Counted from the stretch's first letter, positions 1-8,073 are shown. The stretch: DNA of 31,303 nt from Clostridia bacterium (GCA_017453335.1 JAFTKI010000071.1:1-31303), one strand, 5' to 3'. Notes: generated from the letters alone by a model not told the origin. Made by a program: numbers and translations.

Positions 1-160
1 ACCTCCCTTTACACAAGGGAGGCTCACAGTGGAACCCGTTTACGGGTGGCAAGTAACGATTGCATGGCTGACAGGCCAATAAAAAGCGCACTTGTGCGCC
101 GCCAGTAGTATTAGGGCTATGCCCGAAACTGAAATACCCCCGTTATACGGGGGGATATTT
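1..160. repeat. Hairpin-rich repeat region at left edge
   Basis: This non-coding stretch holds three perfect stem-loops: CCTCCCTT/AAGGGAGG at 2-9 and 15-22, GCGCAC/GTGCGC at 86-91 and 94-99, and CCCCCGT/ACGGGGG at 137-143 and 147-153. The first is the reverse-orientation counterpart of the hairpin at 31232-31252 near the right edge; the closing base pair differs (C-G here, G-C there) but pairing is kept. It looks like a dispersed intergenic hairpin element of Clostridia. It continues beyond the left edge, so its limit is unknown. Confidence 0.55.
137..153 (-). terminator. Probable terminator of the AraC-family gene
   Basis: Seen on the minus strand, a 7-bp GC-rich stem with a 3-nt loop follows the AraC-family stop codon by about 17 nt. 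It is followed by TATTTCAGTTT, a weak T tract, so termination may be partial. Confidence 0.4.
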
Positions 161-169
161 ATTAAAATA

Positions 170-1072
170 TTACCCATGCTTGGAAACATAGCGGCTGAAT
201 TCGGTTGGAGTCAGTCCCGTTTTTTGCTTGAACACCTTGGAAAAATAGTTGACCGATGAAAATCCGAGCGCGTCGGCGATCTCGGTAAAGCTTTTCGGGG
301 TGGTGCGGATCAACCGTTTGGCTTCGCGGATCTTCAGATCGTTGAAATATTCCATCAGGCCCTTGTCGGTCTGTGCGCGGAATTTCTTCATCAGTGCGGT
401 CTGACTGATTCCAAAGACGGCACAGATCTCCTTTACCGAGGGCTGTGATGAAAGATGCTCAGCAAGATATTGCTTGACGTTCTCGACCAAGTGTGTGCTG
501 TCACGGTGAGAATTGGATTTCTCGGTTTGTTCACGCAACAGATCAAACCCCATTATGCGGCAATAGAGCATGGCGAAAAAGCGTTCCAAGGATGCGCGGA
601 TAAAATCCAACACGGCATCGGGTGTGCCCGGCTTGTACTGCATTCCAACGAACGGTTGGTCATTTCTCAACGGCTCGCAGATATGCACGCCTGCTTTGAT
701 CACGTCCAAAAGGGTGGAGCGCTCCGATTCCTGCAGAAAAACGGGGGCTTTTTCAAAGACGCTCATTGCAGGGGAGGAGCAAACAAAGCTGATGATACCA
801 AACTTGACCTTTTCGGTGTCCCACTCGTAGATCGAGCGCTGTCCCGCAGGTCGGTAAAACATCATACCGGGGGAGAGGGGAAAGCTGTTTTCTTGTGTGG
901 TGTAGGTTCCGCTTCCTTCCAGTACCAGAAAGATCTGTGAAAAATCGTATTGCTCCCAACACGGCACGAACGGAGGCTTGGACGCAAAATCGTAGGCGCA
1001 AACAAAGGCGGAAATATCAAACGTGTGCCTGTTTTCGATTGGATTGAGGTGATAGCTTCGCGTGTTTGCCAT
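170..1072 (-). CDS. AraC-family transcriptional regulator
   Basis: A 300-residue DNA-binding regulator. The N-terminal third looks like the cupin-type AraC ligand-binding domain (FLVLEGSGTYTT, then LSPGMMFYRPAGQ). Residues from about 193 to the end form the paired helix-turn-helix: PSVKEICAVFGISQTALMKKF and then SFTEIADALGFSSVNYFSKVFK, ending in the usual GLTPTEFSRY. The ATG at 1072 is preceded by AAGGAGA about 10 nt upstream; an ATG at 1080 is in another frame. The gene diverges from the Gfo/Idh/MocA dehydrogenase at 1217, so control of that gene, probably in response to a sugar, is the natural inference. Family assignment is firm; the ligand is unknown. Confidence 0.9.
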   Translation of the reverse strand: MANTRSYHLNPIENRHTFDISAFVCAYDFASKPPFVPCWEQYDFSQIFLVLEGSGTYTTQENSFPLSPGMMFYRPAGQRSIYEWDTEKVKFGIISFVCSSPAMSVFEKAPVFLQESERSTLLDVIKAGVHICEPLRNDQPFVGMQYKPGTPDAVLDFIRASLERFFAMLYCRIMGFDLLREQTEKSNSHRDSTHLVENVKQYLAEHLSSQPSVKEICAVFGISQTALMKKFRAQTDKGLMEYFNDLKIREAKRLIRTTPKSFTEIADALGFSSVNYFSKVFKQKTGLTPTEFSRYVSKHG

Positions 1073-1156
1073 CTGTGCATTTCTCCTTCCGTGCTGTATT
1101 TTGCTAAAAAAGTGTAGGATTTTGTATAGATTTTTTTGCCCGTCGGCGCTAAGATT

Positions 1157-1185
1157 ATTATACAAGGTGCGGGCGGTTTTGTCAA
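1157..1185 (-). promoter_or_regulatory. Sigma-A promoter of the AraC-family gene
   Basis: On the minus strand a perfect TTGACA (1180-1185) is separated by 17 bp from a perfect TATAAT (1157-1162). Transcription would begin near 1150 and give a leader of roughly 78 nt. No equally clear promoter was found for the divergent dehydrogenase, which fits a gene needing an activator. Confidence 0.8.
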
Positions 1186-1216
1186 GCACCGTATATTTGC
1201 AAAAGGAGAATAAAAA

Positions 1217-2230
1217 ATGAGTATCAAACTTTCGGTTGGTGTGATCGGTTTGCGCATGGGAAGCTATCACTTGAAGGGACTTGTGGAAAAGGGAATCGAG
1301 GTTGCGGCGATTTGCGACGTTGATACGGCACTTTTGAAGGAAGAACAGGAGAAACACGGTATTGCCGATGAAAAGTGCTTTACCGATTGGAAGGAATTGC
1401 TGAAGCTGGACAATATGAACGCCGTGCTGATCATCACGCCCGATCAGCTTCACCGAGAGATGAGCGAGGCGTTTCTGGCAGCAGGTAAGCACGTTATGTG
1501 CGAAAAGCCGTTGGCGATCGTGCGTGAGGATCTGGATGCGATCGTCCGTGCGGCTGATGCGGCACAGACCAAATTTATGGTGGGACAGATCTGCCGCTTC
1601 ACTCCTGCTTTTGTGAAAGCAAAGGAACTGATCGATGCGGGCATGATCGGTGATATCTGCTTTGCCGAGTCCGAATATGCACACGATTATGCAAAGATCC
1701 TGCATGAGTGGAGAGCCGATCCCAACCGTCACGGCGTGGTTGGCGGCGGTTGCCATGCGGTTGATCTGCTTCGTTGGCTGGTGGGGGATCCCGAGGAGGT
1801 CTTTGCTTACGGAAGCCACAAGCTGTTGCCCCAGGTGGCTTATGACGATGCCACGATCGCGGCACTGAAGTTCCCGTGCGGCGCGATCGGAAAGGTGTTC
1901 GTATCCACGGGCTGCAAGCGTCCCTATACAATGCGTACGCAGATCTGGGGAACCAAGGGAACCATTCTTTGCGATAACAAGTCCGACACCATGCAGCTTT
2001 GGACTCTGAGCGAGGACGGAATTGCCGTGAACAAGGAGCCCGAGATCATCCCGATCGAGGTGAATAATCACAACGTGGTGGGCGAATTCGATGTGTTTGC
2101 CGAGCATATTCTGAACGACACACCTGTGCAAATGAGCGCACGCGAGGGGGCAAAAACGGTATCGGTCTGCTTTGCGATCGTTGAGTCGAGCAAAACGGGC
2201 AGCCCCGTTAAGCCGAATTACGAATTCTGA
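1217..2230 (+). CDS. Gfo/Idh/MocA-family NAD(P)-dependent oxidoreductase
   Basis: A 337-residue dehydrogenase of the glucose-fructose oxidoreductase/inositol dehydrogenase family. The N-terminal Rossmann fold shows GVIGLRMGSYHLKG, a variant of the nucleotide loop. The family hallmark EKP is present with Lys97 (CEKPLA). The catalytic-region motif HAVDLLRWLVGDP places His180 and Asp183, and a C-terminal alpha/beta domain follows. An AAAGGAGA ribosome site lies just upstream of the ATG. Family members oxidise or epimerise sugars, inositols or sugar acids; the substrate cannot be read from sequence. It stands divergent from the AraC-family gene and upstream of a ROK kinase that has its own promoter, suggesting a small sugar-utilisation locus. 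Confidence 0.88.
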   Translation: MSIKLSVGVIGLRMGSYHLKGLVEKGIEVAAICDVDTALLKEEQEKHGIADEKCFTDWKELLKLDNMNAVLIITPDQLHREMSEAFLAAGKHVMCEKPLAIVREDLDAIVRAADAAQTKFMVGQICRFTPAFVKAKELIDAGMIGDICFAESEYAHDYAKILHEWRADPNRHGVVGGGCHAVDLLRWLVGDPEEVFAYGSHKLLPQVAYDDATIAALKFPCGAIGKVFVSTGCKRPYTMRTQIWGTKGTILCDNKSDTMQLWTLSEDGIAVNKEPEIIPIEVNNHNVVGEFDVFAEHILNDTPVQMSAREGAKTVSVCFAIVESSKTGSPVKPNYEF

Positions 2231-2294
2231 TCCTCCGAATATCCCGAAAATAAAGGAAATTTTTTGAAAAATTGCTCAAAAAGAGTCAAACCAC

Positions 2295-2323
2295 TTGACG
2301 GAACCGACAAAATCCAGTATAAT
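2295..2323 (+). promoter_or_regulatory. Sigma-A promoter of the ROK kinase gene
   Basis: TTGACG (2295-2300), a 17-bp spacer and a perfect TATAAT (2318-2323) lie 38 bp before the ROK start codon. An AGAAAGGA ribosome site follows. This makes the kinase independently transcribed from the dehydrogenase upstream. Confidence 0.8.
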
Positions 2324-2361
2324 AGGGGTAGTAATTTTTTCCACGGAGAAAGGATTTTGCT

Positions 2362-3324
2362 ATGACTTACCGTATTGGAGTAGACCTGGGCGGAACAAAT
2401 ATTGCCGCAGGGGTTGTAAATGAAAATTTTGAGATCGTTGCGCAGGGGAGCGTACCCACACAGGCAAACCGTCCCGGAATCGAGATCGTAAAGGATATTG
2501 CTTCCGTATGTAAAAAGGTGATTGCCGATGCAGGACTGACCGAAGACGATATCGTTTCCGTAGGACTTGCGTCTCCCGGTACCATCGACAGCGAGGCAGG
2601 CATTGTTTTGCGTGCCGCAAACTTGAATTTTTCCAACTTTCCTCTGCTTCCGTATTTGCGCGATATGCTGAGCGTAAAGAATTTGTATATCGAGAACGAT
2701 GCGAACGCTGCCGCTTGGGGCGAGGCGATCGCAGGTGCCGCCAAGGGCTCTAAAAGCTCGATCATGATCACACTCGGCACGGGCGTTGGCGGCGGTGTTG
2801 TGGAGAACGGAAAGATCCACAGCGGCTTTAACAATGCGGGTGCTGAAATGGGACATTTCGTTCTGTCGGTTGACGGACGCCCCTGTACTTGCGGAAGAAA
2901 CGGTTGCTGGGAGGCTTATTCCTCTGCAACAGGCTTGATCAATATGACCAAAGAGAAGCTTGCCGAGTGCGAAGCCACGGGCCGTAAAACGGTTATGACC
3001 GATTTGGTTGCACAAAAGGGCAAGGTCAATGGACGCATCGCGTTTGACGGTATGAGAGCAGGCGACGAGGCTGCAAAAGAGGTTGTAGACGAGTACATCC
3101 GGTATCTTGCCAGCGGACTTTCCAGCGTTATCACCATTTTCCGTCCCGAGGTTCTTTCGATCGGTGGAGGTATCTCCAATGAGGGACAGTATCTTCTTGA
3201 TCTGGTTGTTCCCCTTGTCAGAAAGGCTTGCTTTGAAGGCAACTTGGCACCGGAGACCGACATCCGTATCGCACAGTTGCGTAACAATGCGGGTATCATC
3301 GGTGCGGCTGTTTTGGGAATGTAA
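2362..3324 (+). CDS. ROK-family sugar kinase, probable glucokinase
   Basis: A 320-residue cytoplasmic ATP-dependent sugar kinase. The phosphate-binding motif DLGGTNI starts at Asp8. ENDANAAAWGE carries the catalytic Asp, TLGTGVGGGVV is the second ATP loop, and the ROK zinc site is complete: GHF with His165 followed by CTCGRNGCWE with Cys175, Cys177 and Cys182. There is no N-terminal DNA-binding domain, so it is an enzyme and not a ROK repressor. In Bacillota this type is usually glucokinase (GlcK), making glucose 6-phosphate, but mannose, fructose or amino-sugar kinases share the motifs. With pfkA in the same window it would feed glycolysis. It has its own promoter and a hairpin terminator. 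Confidence 0.85.
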   Translation: MTYRIGVDLGGTNIAAGVVNENFEIVAQGSVPTQANRPGIEIVKDIASVCKKVIADAGLTEDDIVSVGLASPGTIDSEAGIVLRAANLNFSNFPLLPYLRDMLSVKNLYIENDANAAAWGEAIAGAAKGSKSSIMITLGTGVGGGVVENGKIHSGFNNAGAEMGHFVLSVDGRPCTCGRNGCWEAYSSATGLINMTKEKLAECEATGRKTVMTDLVAQKGKVNGRIAFDGMRAGDEAAKEVVDEYIRYLASGLSSVITIFRPEVLSIGGGISNEGQYLLDLVVPLVRKACFEGNLAPETDIRIAQLRNNAGIIGAAVLGM

Positions 3325-3341
3325 TCGGTAAACGCTATATA

Positions 3342-3375
3342 AAAACGGCGGGTTGTGCAAGCAACTCGCCGTTTT
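3342..3375. terminator. Bidirectional terminator between convergent genes
   Basis: AAAACGGCGGGTTG (3342-3355) pairs with CAACTCGCCGTTTT (3362-3375) apart from one G/T position. The stem has an A tract before and a T tract after, so it can stop both the ROK kinase on the plus strand and the HAD phosphatase on the minus strand. Confidence 0.85.
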
Positions 3376-3388
3376 GTGTGTATTCACA

Positions 3389-4036
3389 TCAAGGAAAGAA
3401 CTCCAGCAGATCACGTGGTGTGGGACAAAGCGCCTTTGCACCCGCTTCGGTCAGCTCCTCCGCCGATCCAAAGCCCCACAGCACACCAACGCAGTCGATA
3501 CCGTGCTTTTTAGCACCCAACACGTCGTTGTCGCGGTCTCCGATCATCAAAATGCGTGAGGGATCCTGAATGTCAAGGTGCTCCATTGCGTGGGAGATCA
3601 CCTCGTGCTTTTCCCCGCGTGTTCCGTTGATCTCGGGCCCCGAGACGAATGAAAAAAGACTGTCCAGACCGTAGTGTACAAGAATTCGCTTTGCAAAATA
3701 ATGCGGCTTGCAGGTGGCAAGCACACAGCTTACACCGCGGCGGTTCAGCTCCTCCAAAAGCTCCCGAATTCCCTCGTATACGGTACATTCCAGCATTCCC
3801 TTTTTGGCGTAGTATTCGCGGTAGGTATCCACAGCGTGCTGCGCCTCTTGCTGATTCATTTGAAAATACTGCGAAAAGCTGCGGGCAAGGGGCGGCCCGA
3901 TAAAGCCCGTCAGCAGTTTGCGGGGCGGACTTTCGATCCCCAGCTTTTGCAGGGCGTACTGCACCGAATTGAGAATTCCCGCCGAGGAATCGGTCAGCGT
4001 TCCGTCAAGATCAAAAAATGCGTAAGAGTATGCCAT
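3389..4036 (-). CDS. HAD-superfamily phosphatase, phosphoglycolate phosphatase-like
   Basis: A 215-residue HAD hydrolase. Motif I is FFDLDGTLTD with nucleophile Asp9 and acid Asp11. Residues 15-80 form the helical C1 cap (SSAGILNSVQYAL... MNQQEAQHAVDTYREYY). Motif II is LATCKP, the conserved Lys is in TRGEKHEVI, and motif IV is GDRDND. The cap and the VLWGFGSAEEL ending are typical of the Gph/PpaX group that removes phosphate from phosphoglycolate, pyrophosphate or small sugar phosphates. The ATG at 4036 has a GAGGAAGG site. It is convergent with the ROK kinase and shares its terminator. Exact substrate is not determinable. Confidence 0.87.
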   Translation of the reverse strand: MAYSYAFFDLDGTLTDSSAGILNSVQYALQKLGIESPPRKLLTGFIGPPLARSFSQYFQMNQQEAQHAVDTYREYYAKKGMLECTVYEGIRELLEELNRRGVSCVLATCKPHYFAKRILVHYGLDSLFSFVSGPEINGTRGEKHEVISHAMEHLDIQDPSRILMIGDRDNDVLGAKKHGIDCVGVLWGFGSAEELTEAGAKALCPTPRDLLEFFP

Positions 4037-4079
4037 GGAGAGCCTTCCTCCGTTTACTTGAAATTTACAAAAAAGCCCC

Positions 4080-4108
4080 TTGAAAGGGCAATGGTTTTAT
4101 GATATACT
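4080..4108 (+). promoter_or_regulatory. Sigma-A promoter of the DUF6062-mnmM-M15 operon
   Basis: TTGAAA (4080-4085), 17-bp spacer, TATACT (4103-4108). The start codon of the first gene lies about 52 bp downstream. Confidence 0.7.
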
Positions 4109-4160
4109 TATTATACACGATTTTTTTCAAAAAAGCAATGGAAAAGGGAAGTATTTTGCT

Positions 4161-4862
4161 ATGGATATGAATTTTACCATACCGGTCAACGAAGCCTTTG
4201 AGGCAAGCGCGGCAGATCCTGCCTGCGGCTGTGCTTTGTGCGCGCTTCACCGCAAACTGGAGGAGGACGAGCTGGATCTGATCCTGGGAGCCTCGATGAT
4301 GGAGCCCGATATTCGGATCCGCACCAATAAAACAGGCTTTTGCCGCCAGCATTACGATATGATGTTCGTTCGAAAGAACCGTCTTGGCATGGCGTTGACG
4401 CTGGAGAGCCATTTGGACGAATTGCGCAAGGAGATCCGTGACGGCGGACTTGGAGGCGGTCAGGGAAACAAGCCGATCAAGCGCATCGGGGAATTGGAAT
4501 CGACCTGCTATGTTTGCGAGCGCATTTCGCGGAATTTCGAGAATATGGTAGACACTGCGGTCTATCTCTGGCAGACCGACGAGGAGTTTGCCCCCAAGCT
4601 TAAGGCACAGCCCTATTTTTGCCTGCCGCACTACCGCAAGCTGCTCTCCTACGGTCAACGCCGTCTGGGAAAACGCTTGCAGCCCGAATTTGCAAAGCAA
4701 TGCTCGGCAGTGGTGGAAAAATACATGGACGAATTGCGTGAGGACGTGAGCTGGTTCTGCAAAAAGTTCGATTACCGTTACGAAAAAGAGCCTTGGAACA
4801 ACTCCAAGGATGCCGTTGAGCGCGCGATCAAATTCCTGCGCGCGGATCTGCACAACAAATAA
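4161..4862 (+). CDS. DUF6062-family cysteine-rich protein
   Basis: A 233-residue soluble protein of unknown function that I recognise as the DUF6062 type from the ending SWFCKKFDYRYEKEP and the cysteine pattern. It holds two copies of a CxxC...FCxxH module: Cys24/Cys27 with Cys61/His64, and Cys116/Cys119 with Cys154/His157, with 33 and 34 residues between the halves. Each set could bind one zinc ion or an Fe-S cluster. The start chosen is the ATG at 4161 behind AAAAGGGAAG; an ATG at 4167 is an alternative, and an upstream in-frame ATG at 4080 lies on the promoter and is unlikely. It leads an operon with mnmM 14 nt downstream, so a role near tRNA modification is possible but unproven. Confidence 0.8.
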   Translation: MDMNFTIPVNEAFEASAADPACGCALCALHRKLEEDELDLILGASMMEPDIRIRTNKTGFCRQHYDMMFVRKNRLGMALTLESHLDELRKEIRDGGLGGGQGNKPIKRIGELESTCYVCERISRNFENMVDTAVYLWQTDEEFAPKLKAQPYFCLPHYRKLLSYGQRRLGKRLQPEFAKQCSAVVEKYMDELREDVSWFCKKFDYRYEKEPWNNSKDAVERAIKFLRADLHNK

Positions 4863-4876
4863 TTGAGGAAACGATC

Positions 4877-5431
4877 ATGATTGACCTTTTGGATCTGCAT
4901 AAATTTTTTATTTTGAAGCACTTGAAAGAGGGCGACACCGCCGTGGATTTCACGATGGGAAACGGCTACGACACCGAGTTTTTGTCGCGTACTGTCGGAG
5001 AGAGCGGCAAGGTATACGCTTTCGATATTCAGGCGCAGGCGGTGAAATCAACCGCAAAGCGTCTTGCCGAGGTGAATTGCCCGAACAACTACACCTTGAT
5101 ACATGATTCGCATCATAACGTGAAAAACTACGTCAAGGAGCCGATCAAGGCAGGCATGTTCAATCTCGGCTGGCTTCCCGGAGGGGACAAGTCGATCACG
5201 ACCTTGAGAGAGACGACGATGCCCGCGATTGAAGCGGCAATTGATCTGCTTGATAAGGATGCGATTCTGAATATCGCCGTTTATCCGGGACATGAGGAGG
5301 GCGATGCCGAGGGCAAAATGATTTGTGAGTACCTGTCGGGTATCAGCCGCTACAAGGTTTGCGCGACTCGTGTGAATATTCTCAATTCTCCCACGTCGCC
5401 CTATTTTATCATGATAGAAACGAGACCTTGA
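4877..5431 (+). CDS. mnmM: tRNA 5-aminomethyl-2-thiouridine methyltransferase MnmM (YtqB family)
   Basis: A 184-residue class I SAM-dependent methyltransferase of the YtqB family. The SAM loop is VDFTMGNGYDTEFL, and the family signature FNLGWLPGGDKSITT is intact. In Bacillota this enzyme makes the last methylation of 5-methylaminomethyl-(2-thio)uridine at the tRNA wobble position. The family was formerly annotated as an rRNA methylase-like protein. Start ATG has TGAGGAAA 7 nt upstream. It lies between the DUF6062 gene and an M15 peptidase gene whose ATG begins one base after its stop, so the three are co-transcribed. Assignment rests on family motifs. Confidence 0.85.
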   Translation: MIDLLDLHKFFILKHLKEGDTAVDFTMGNGYDTEFLSRTVGESGKVYAFDIQAQAVKSTAKRLAEVNCPNNYTLIHDSHHNVKNYVKEPIKAGMFNLGWLPGGDKSITTLRETTMPAIEAAIDLLDKDAILNIAVYPGHEEGDAEGKMICEYLSGISRYKVCATRVNILNSPTSPYFIMIETRP

Positions 5432-5432
5432 T

Positions 5433-6311
5433 ATGAAAAAAAAGTTTTATTCGCTACTGGCAATGACATTGGCGTTGTTGCTTGGTCTTTCGGGGTGTAT
5501 TGAACCCGAGGAAGTGCCGACGGAGGACCCGAGCAACGGGGACGATGTTGAGATCAACGAGGATCTGCATGTGTACCAAAATACTGTTTACGTTTATTCC
5601 ACAGCGGTGAATGAATCGCTTTTGACCACCGATCTCAGCCCCGCCTATCTGATTCTGGCAAATAAGGTGTCGGCGCTGGGGAGCGATTACGTTCCTGCAG
5701 GCTTGACGGTTATCGAAGATCAACTCCTGACTTCGGGTGATCGCGGCAACGGCTTACAGCTTGACCGCACCGCGTTGCAGGCTTTGGCGGCAATGATAAA
5801 TGAGATGGCGGCAGATGGCGTGCCCGATATTGGGGTTACCAGTGCCTACCGTTCTTATTCATATCAGAACAGTCTGTTTGAAAAATACAAAACTATTGAA
5901 ATGTCAACGATCACAACCGATGCCCGTGCATTTTTCGGCGATGAGTATATCTATAATCACTATACTTCGCTTGGAAAAAACGCGTTAAGCTATGACGATG
6001 CCGTGCAGGTGGTGCTGAGTTATTCGGCGGCACCCGGTACCAGCGAGCATCAAACGGGGCTTTGCGTTGATTTTGTGACCGAGGAATACGGTGACCGTTT
6101 GGATCTGAGCTTTGAGAACACCAAGGCATTTGAGTGGCTGCAGGAAAATGCCTATAAGTTCGGATTTATTTTGCGCTATCCCAAGGATAAGGTTGCGGTT
6201 ACGGGTTATTCATACGAGCCGTGGCACTATCGTTTTGTTGGCAGAGAAGCGGCTACCGATATTCATTTTTCGGGCTTATCTTTGGAGGAATATCTGAATT
6301 CCTTGGGCTGA
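5433..6311 (+). CDS. Lipoprotein D-alanyl-D-alanine carboxypeptidase, M15B/VanY-like
   Basis: A 292-residue exported zinc peptidase. The signal peptide ends in a lipobox, LSGC with Cys22, so it should be anchored on the outer face of the membrane. A short acidic linker (about 24-45) precedes the catalytic domain. Zinc and catalytic motifs are complete: SAYRSYSYQ at 137, SEHQTGLCVDF with His206 and Asp213, and EPWHYRF with Glu262 and His265. The family trims D-Ala from peptidoglycan stem peptides; without van regulators nearby a wall-maintenance role is more likely than glycopeptide resistance. No clear SD precedes the ATG, which follows the mnmM stop by one base, so translation is probably coupled. 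Confidence 0.88.
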   Translation: MKKKFYSLLAMTLALLLGLSGCIEPEEVPTEDPSNGDDVEINEDLHVYQNTVYVYSTAVNESLLTTDLSPAYLILANKVSALGSDYVPAGLTVIEDQLLTSGDRGNGLQLDRTALQALAAMINEMAADGVPDIGVTSAYRSYSYQNSLFEKYKTIEMSTITTDARAFFGDEYIYNHYTSLGKNALSYDDAVQVVLSYSAAPGTSEHQTGLCVDFVTEEYGDRLDLSFENTKAFEWLQENAYKFGFILRYPKDKVAVTGYSYEPWHYRFVGREAATDIHFSGLSLEEYLNSLG

Positions 6312-6330
6312 TCTGTCCGAGGATAAAAGA

Positions 6331-6364
6331 GAACACGGGTGAAGAAATTCATCCGTGTTCTTTT
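6331..6364. terminator. Terminator shared by convergent genes
   Basis: GAACACGGGTGA (6331-6342) pairs with TCATCCGTGTTC (6349-6360) with one G/T pair; TTTT follows and AAAAGA precedes it. It lies 19 bp after the M15 peptidase stop and just before the stop of the minus-strand SGNH hydrolase gene at 6369. Confidence 0.8.
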
Positions 6365-6368
6365 GTAA

Positions 6369-7472
6369 TTAAATATTATGTTGTGTCAATGCGTATCTCA
6401 ATTCGCTCTCGATTCCATCTGCCATCAGAGCAAATCCGATGTCGTTGGGATGACAGCCGTCCACCGTTGCCATATGGGCAAAGGGACCGCGGAAGAAGGA
6501 AGAGCCGTCGATGTAGTAGGCGTTGGTATCTCCCTGTGCGCGTGCATAATGGTAGGTTTCGGTGATGATCTGTCGGCGTTCTATATTTTTTTCATAAGTG
6601 CCGTCGGTGGCAAAATCGGGCTTGGAGATCATAATGTAGGGGATATCGGGGTGCTTTTCACGAATGATCTCATACAGTCGGCGGTGCGTGTTGCGCAGAT
6701 GCTCCGGGTTGGGAGCATTGTGATCGTAATCGGAAACGAATGCACTCATGGGGAGTGTTGCCATATAACGTGCCACGCTTTCCTCCGCCTTACCGTTCCC
6801 CGAAAAGCCGAGATTGATGTGGTCGATGTTCGTGCGTTGGGAAATGATATTCTGGTAGCAGTTGCCGGGACGGGACGAGCATCCGCCCTGTGTGATCGAG
6901 CTTCCGTAGTAAACGATGGGATCCATGCTGCGGTAGGGGATACCCTCGCCAAGCGTTGCATCGGGGGCAACGCCTACCCACAGATCGCGTACGTTGCTGT
7001 AGGTCGGGAAATGGATCGTGAAATAACGAAGCTTTTTGCCATTGAGGTTGACGATGGATTCGTAGCTGTCCTCTATGGTAATGGGGGGAACGAAGGTTTT
7101 GCGGTAACGCGACGTACCCGTTGCGGGATCGTCGATGTAAAGGTCGAAGCCTGCGCTTCCCGTCAAGGGCATGTGCGGAAGTCTTCCAACCTTGTCGTAT
7201 ACAGCGCGGATGGCGACACAGGGCGAATCGGTGCAGAAGCGCACGCGTCCTCCCGCGGTTGCGCGTCCCAAAGAAAACAGATTTTCGCTGACGGGTTTCG
7301 TTATCTCATCGGGTAGACGCTTGAATTCTGGTTCTTCGGTGGGACGGTAGAGTCCGTAGATCGAAAACGGTTTTTGGCGTACCGAATACATGGTGATGTC
7401 TATGTCGCCGATCGAGGCGGGAACCTGCAGGTTTTGATCGGGAATGTTATTCTCCAAGTGATTGTTGTTCAT
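6369..7472 (-). CDS. SGNH/GDSL hydrolase with N-terminal GxDLY domain
   Basis: A 367-residue esterase-like enzyme without a signal peptide. The N-terminal beta domain contains GSAGFDLYIDD (about 106-115), the GxDLY motif. The hydrolase domain follows: block I YYGSSITQGG with Ser192 at the GDS serine position, LGFSGNG with Gly225/Asn226, SDYDHNAPN as block III, and VDGCHPND with Asp338/His341 as the catalytic pair. Such enzymes remove acyl groups from carbohydrates or lipids; the substrate is not known. The ATG at 7472 has AAAGGA 11 nt upstream; an in-frame ATG at 7484 is possible but has no spaced SD. The start overlaps the end of the XRE gene by 26 nt, implying coupled translation. Confidence 0.85.
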   Translation of the reverse strand: MNNNHLENNIPDQNLQVPASIGDIDITMYSVRQKPFSIYGLYRPTEEPEFKRLPDEITKPVSENLFSLGRATAGGRVRFCTDSPCVAIRAVYDKVGRLPHMPLTGSAGFDLYIDDPATGTSRYRKTFVPPITIEDSYESIVNLNGKKLRYFTIHFPTYSNVRDLWVGVAPDATLGEGIPYRSMDPIVYYGSSITQGGCSSRPGNCYQNIISQRTNIDHINLGFSGNGKAEESVARYMATLPMSAFVSDYDHNAPNPEHLRNTHRRLYEIIREKHPDIPYIMISKPDFATDGTYEKNIERRQIITETYHYARAQGDTNAYYIDGSSFFRGPFAHMATVDGCHPNDIGFALMADGIESELRYALTQHNI

Positions 7473-8073
7473 CGTTTGCGGCATCCTTTCTGTTGGATTT
7501 TTTAACACGCAACTGTGCGCCGAGGATGATCGCGGCCTGTGTTGGAACGCCAACGAGGAAGATCATCCAAAGATTGTGCGGCAACAGGTGCAGATAAACT
7601 GCAGCCAACAGTGTCCACACGAAGAGCGAGCCGAACACGATGGCGCATACGCGGAATTTCCAGTGAATATTGAAAAGCGTGATCGCTCCAACCGCAACGG
7701 GAACCGCCCACACAAAGCAGATCCACGGATTGTGCTTTGAAAGAGCAACGTAAACAACAGTGGCAATCAGAAACACCACCGAAACGGCAAGCAGCTCCAT
7801 GATCACGCGCGGTGCAATGCTTTTTTTCGGCTTTCTTTGCAAAATTTCATTGGCAGCTCCGCCGGGGGTGACCAAGGAGTCCAAGCTGACACCGTACAGA
7901 TCGGTAAGCTGCTTGAGTACCTTCAGGTCGGGCAACCCTTCGCCGCGTTCCCACTTGGAAACCGATTTATCCGAGTAATTGATTTTTTCCGCAAGGTCTG
8001 CCTGCGTCCATTGCTTGGTGCGGCGCAGCTCGGCAAGATTCGCGGCAACGATCTGTTCTAAGCTTTGTTCCAC
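7447..8073 (-). CDS. XRE-family regulator with four C-terminal membrane helices
   Basis: A 208-residue protein. Residues about 8-68 form a Cro/CI-type helix-turn-helix (WTQADLAEKINYSDKSVSKW). A basic linker then leads to four hydrophobic segments between about 90 and 195 (ELLAVSVVFLIATVVYVAL, CFVWAVPVAVGAITLF, VFGSLFVWTLLAAVYL, IFLVGVPTQAAIIL), with a charged tail. It should therefore be a membrane-tethered DNA-binding protein. The GTG at 8073 is chosen because AAGGAAGGGAGA lies just upstream; an ATG at 8100 sits on the expected transcription start and lacks room for an SD. It is followed by the overlapping SGNH hydrolase gene. What it senses is unknown. Confidence 0.85.
   Translation of the reverse strand: MEQSLEQIVAANLAELRRTKQWTQADLAEKINYSDKSVSKWERGEGLPDLKVLKQLTDLYGVSLDSLVTPGGAANEILQRKPKKSIAPRVIMELLAVSVVFLIATVVYVALSKHNPWICFVWAVPVAVGAITLFNIHWKFRVCAIVFGSLFVWTLLAAVYLHLLPHNLWMIFLVGVPTQAAIILGAQLRVKKSNRKDAANDEQQSLGE

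Noticed and set aside
170..2131. Reading the AraC-family protein as a 653-residue fusion.
   Set aside because: The extra N-terminal part is the antisense of the dehydrogenase gene; the ATG at 1072 has a good SD and a consensus promoter lies between the two genes.
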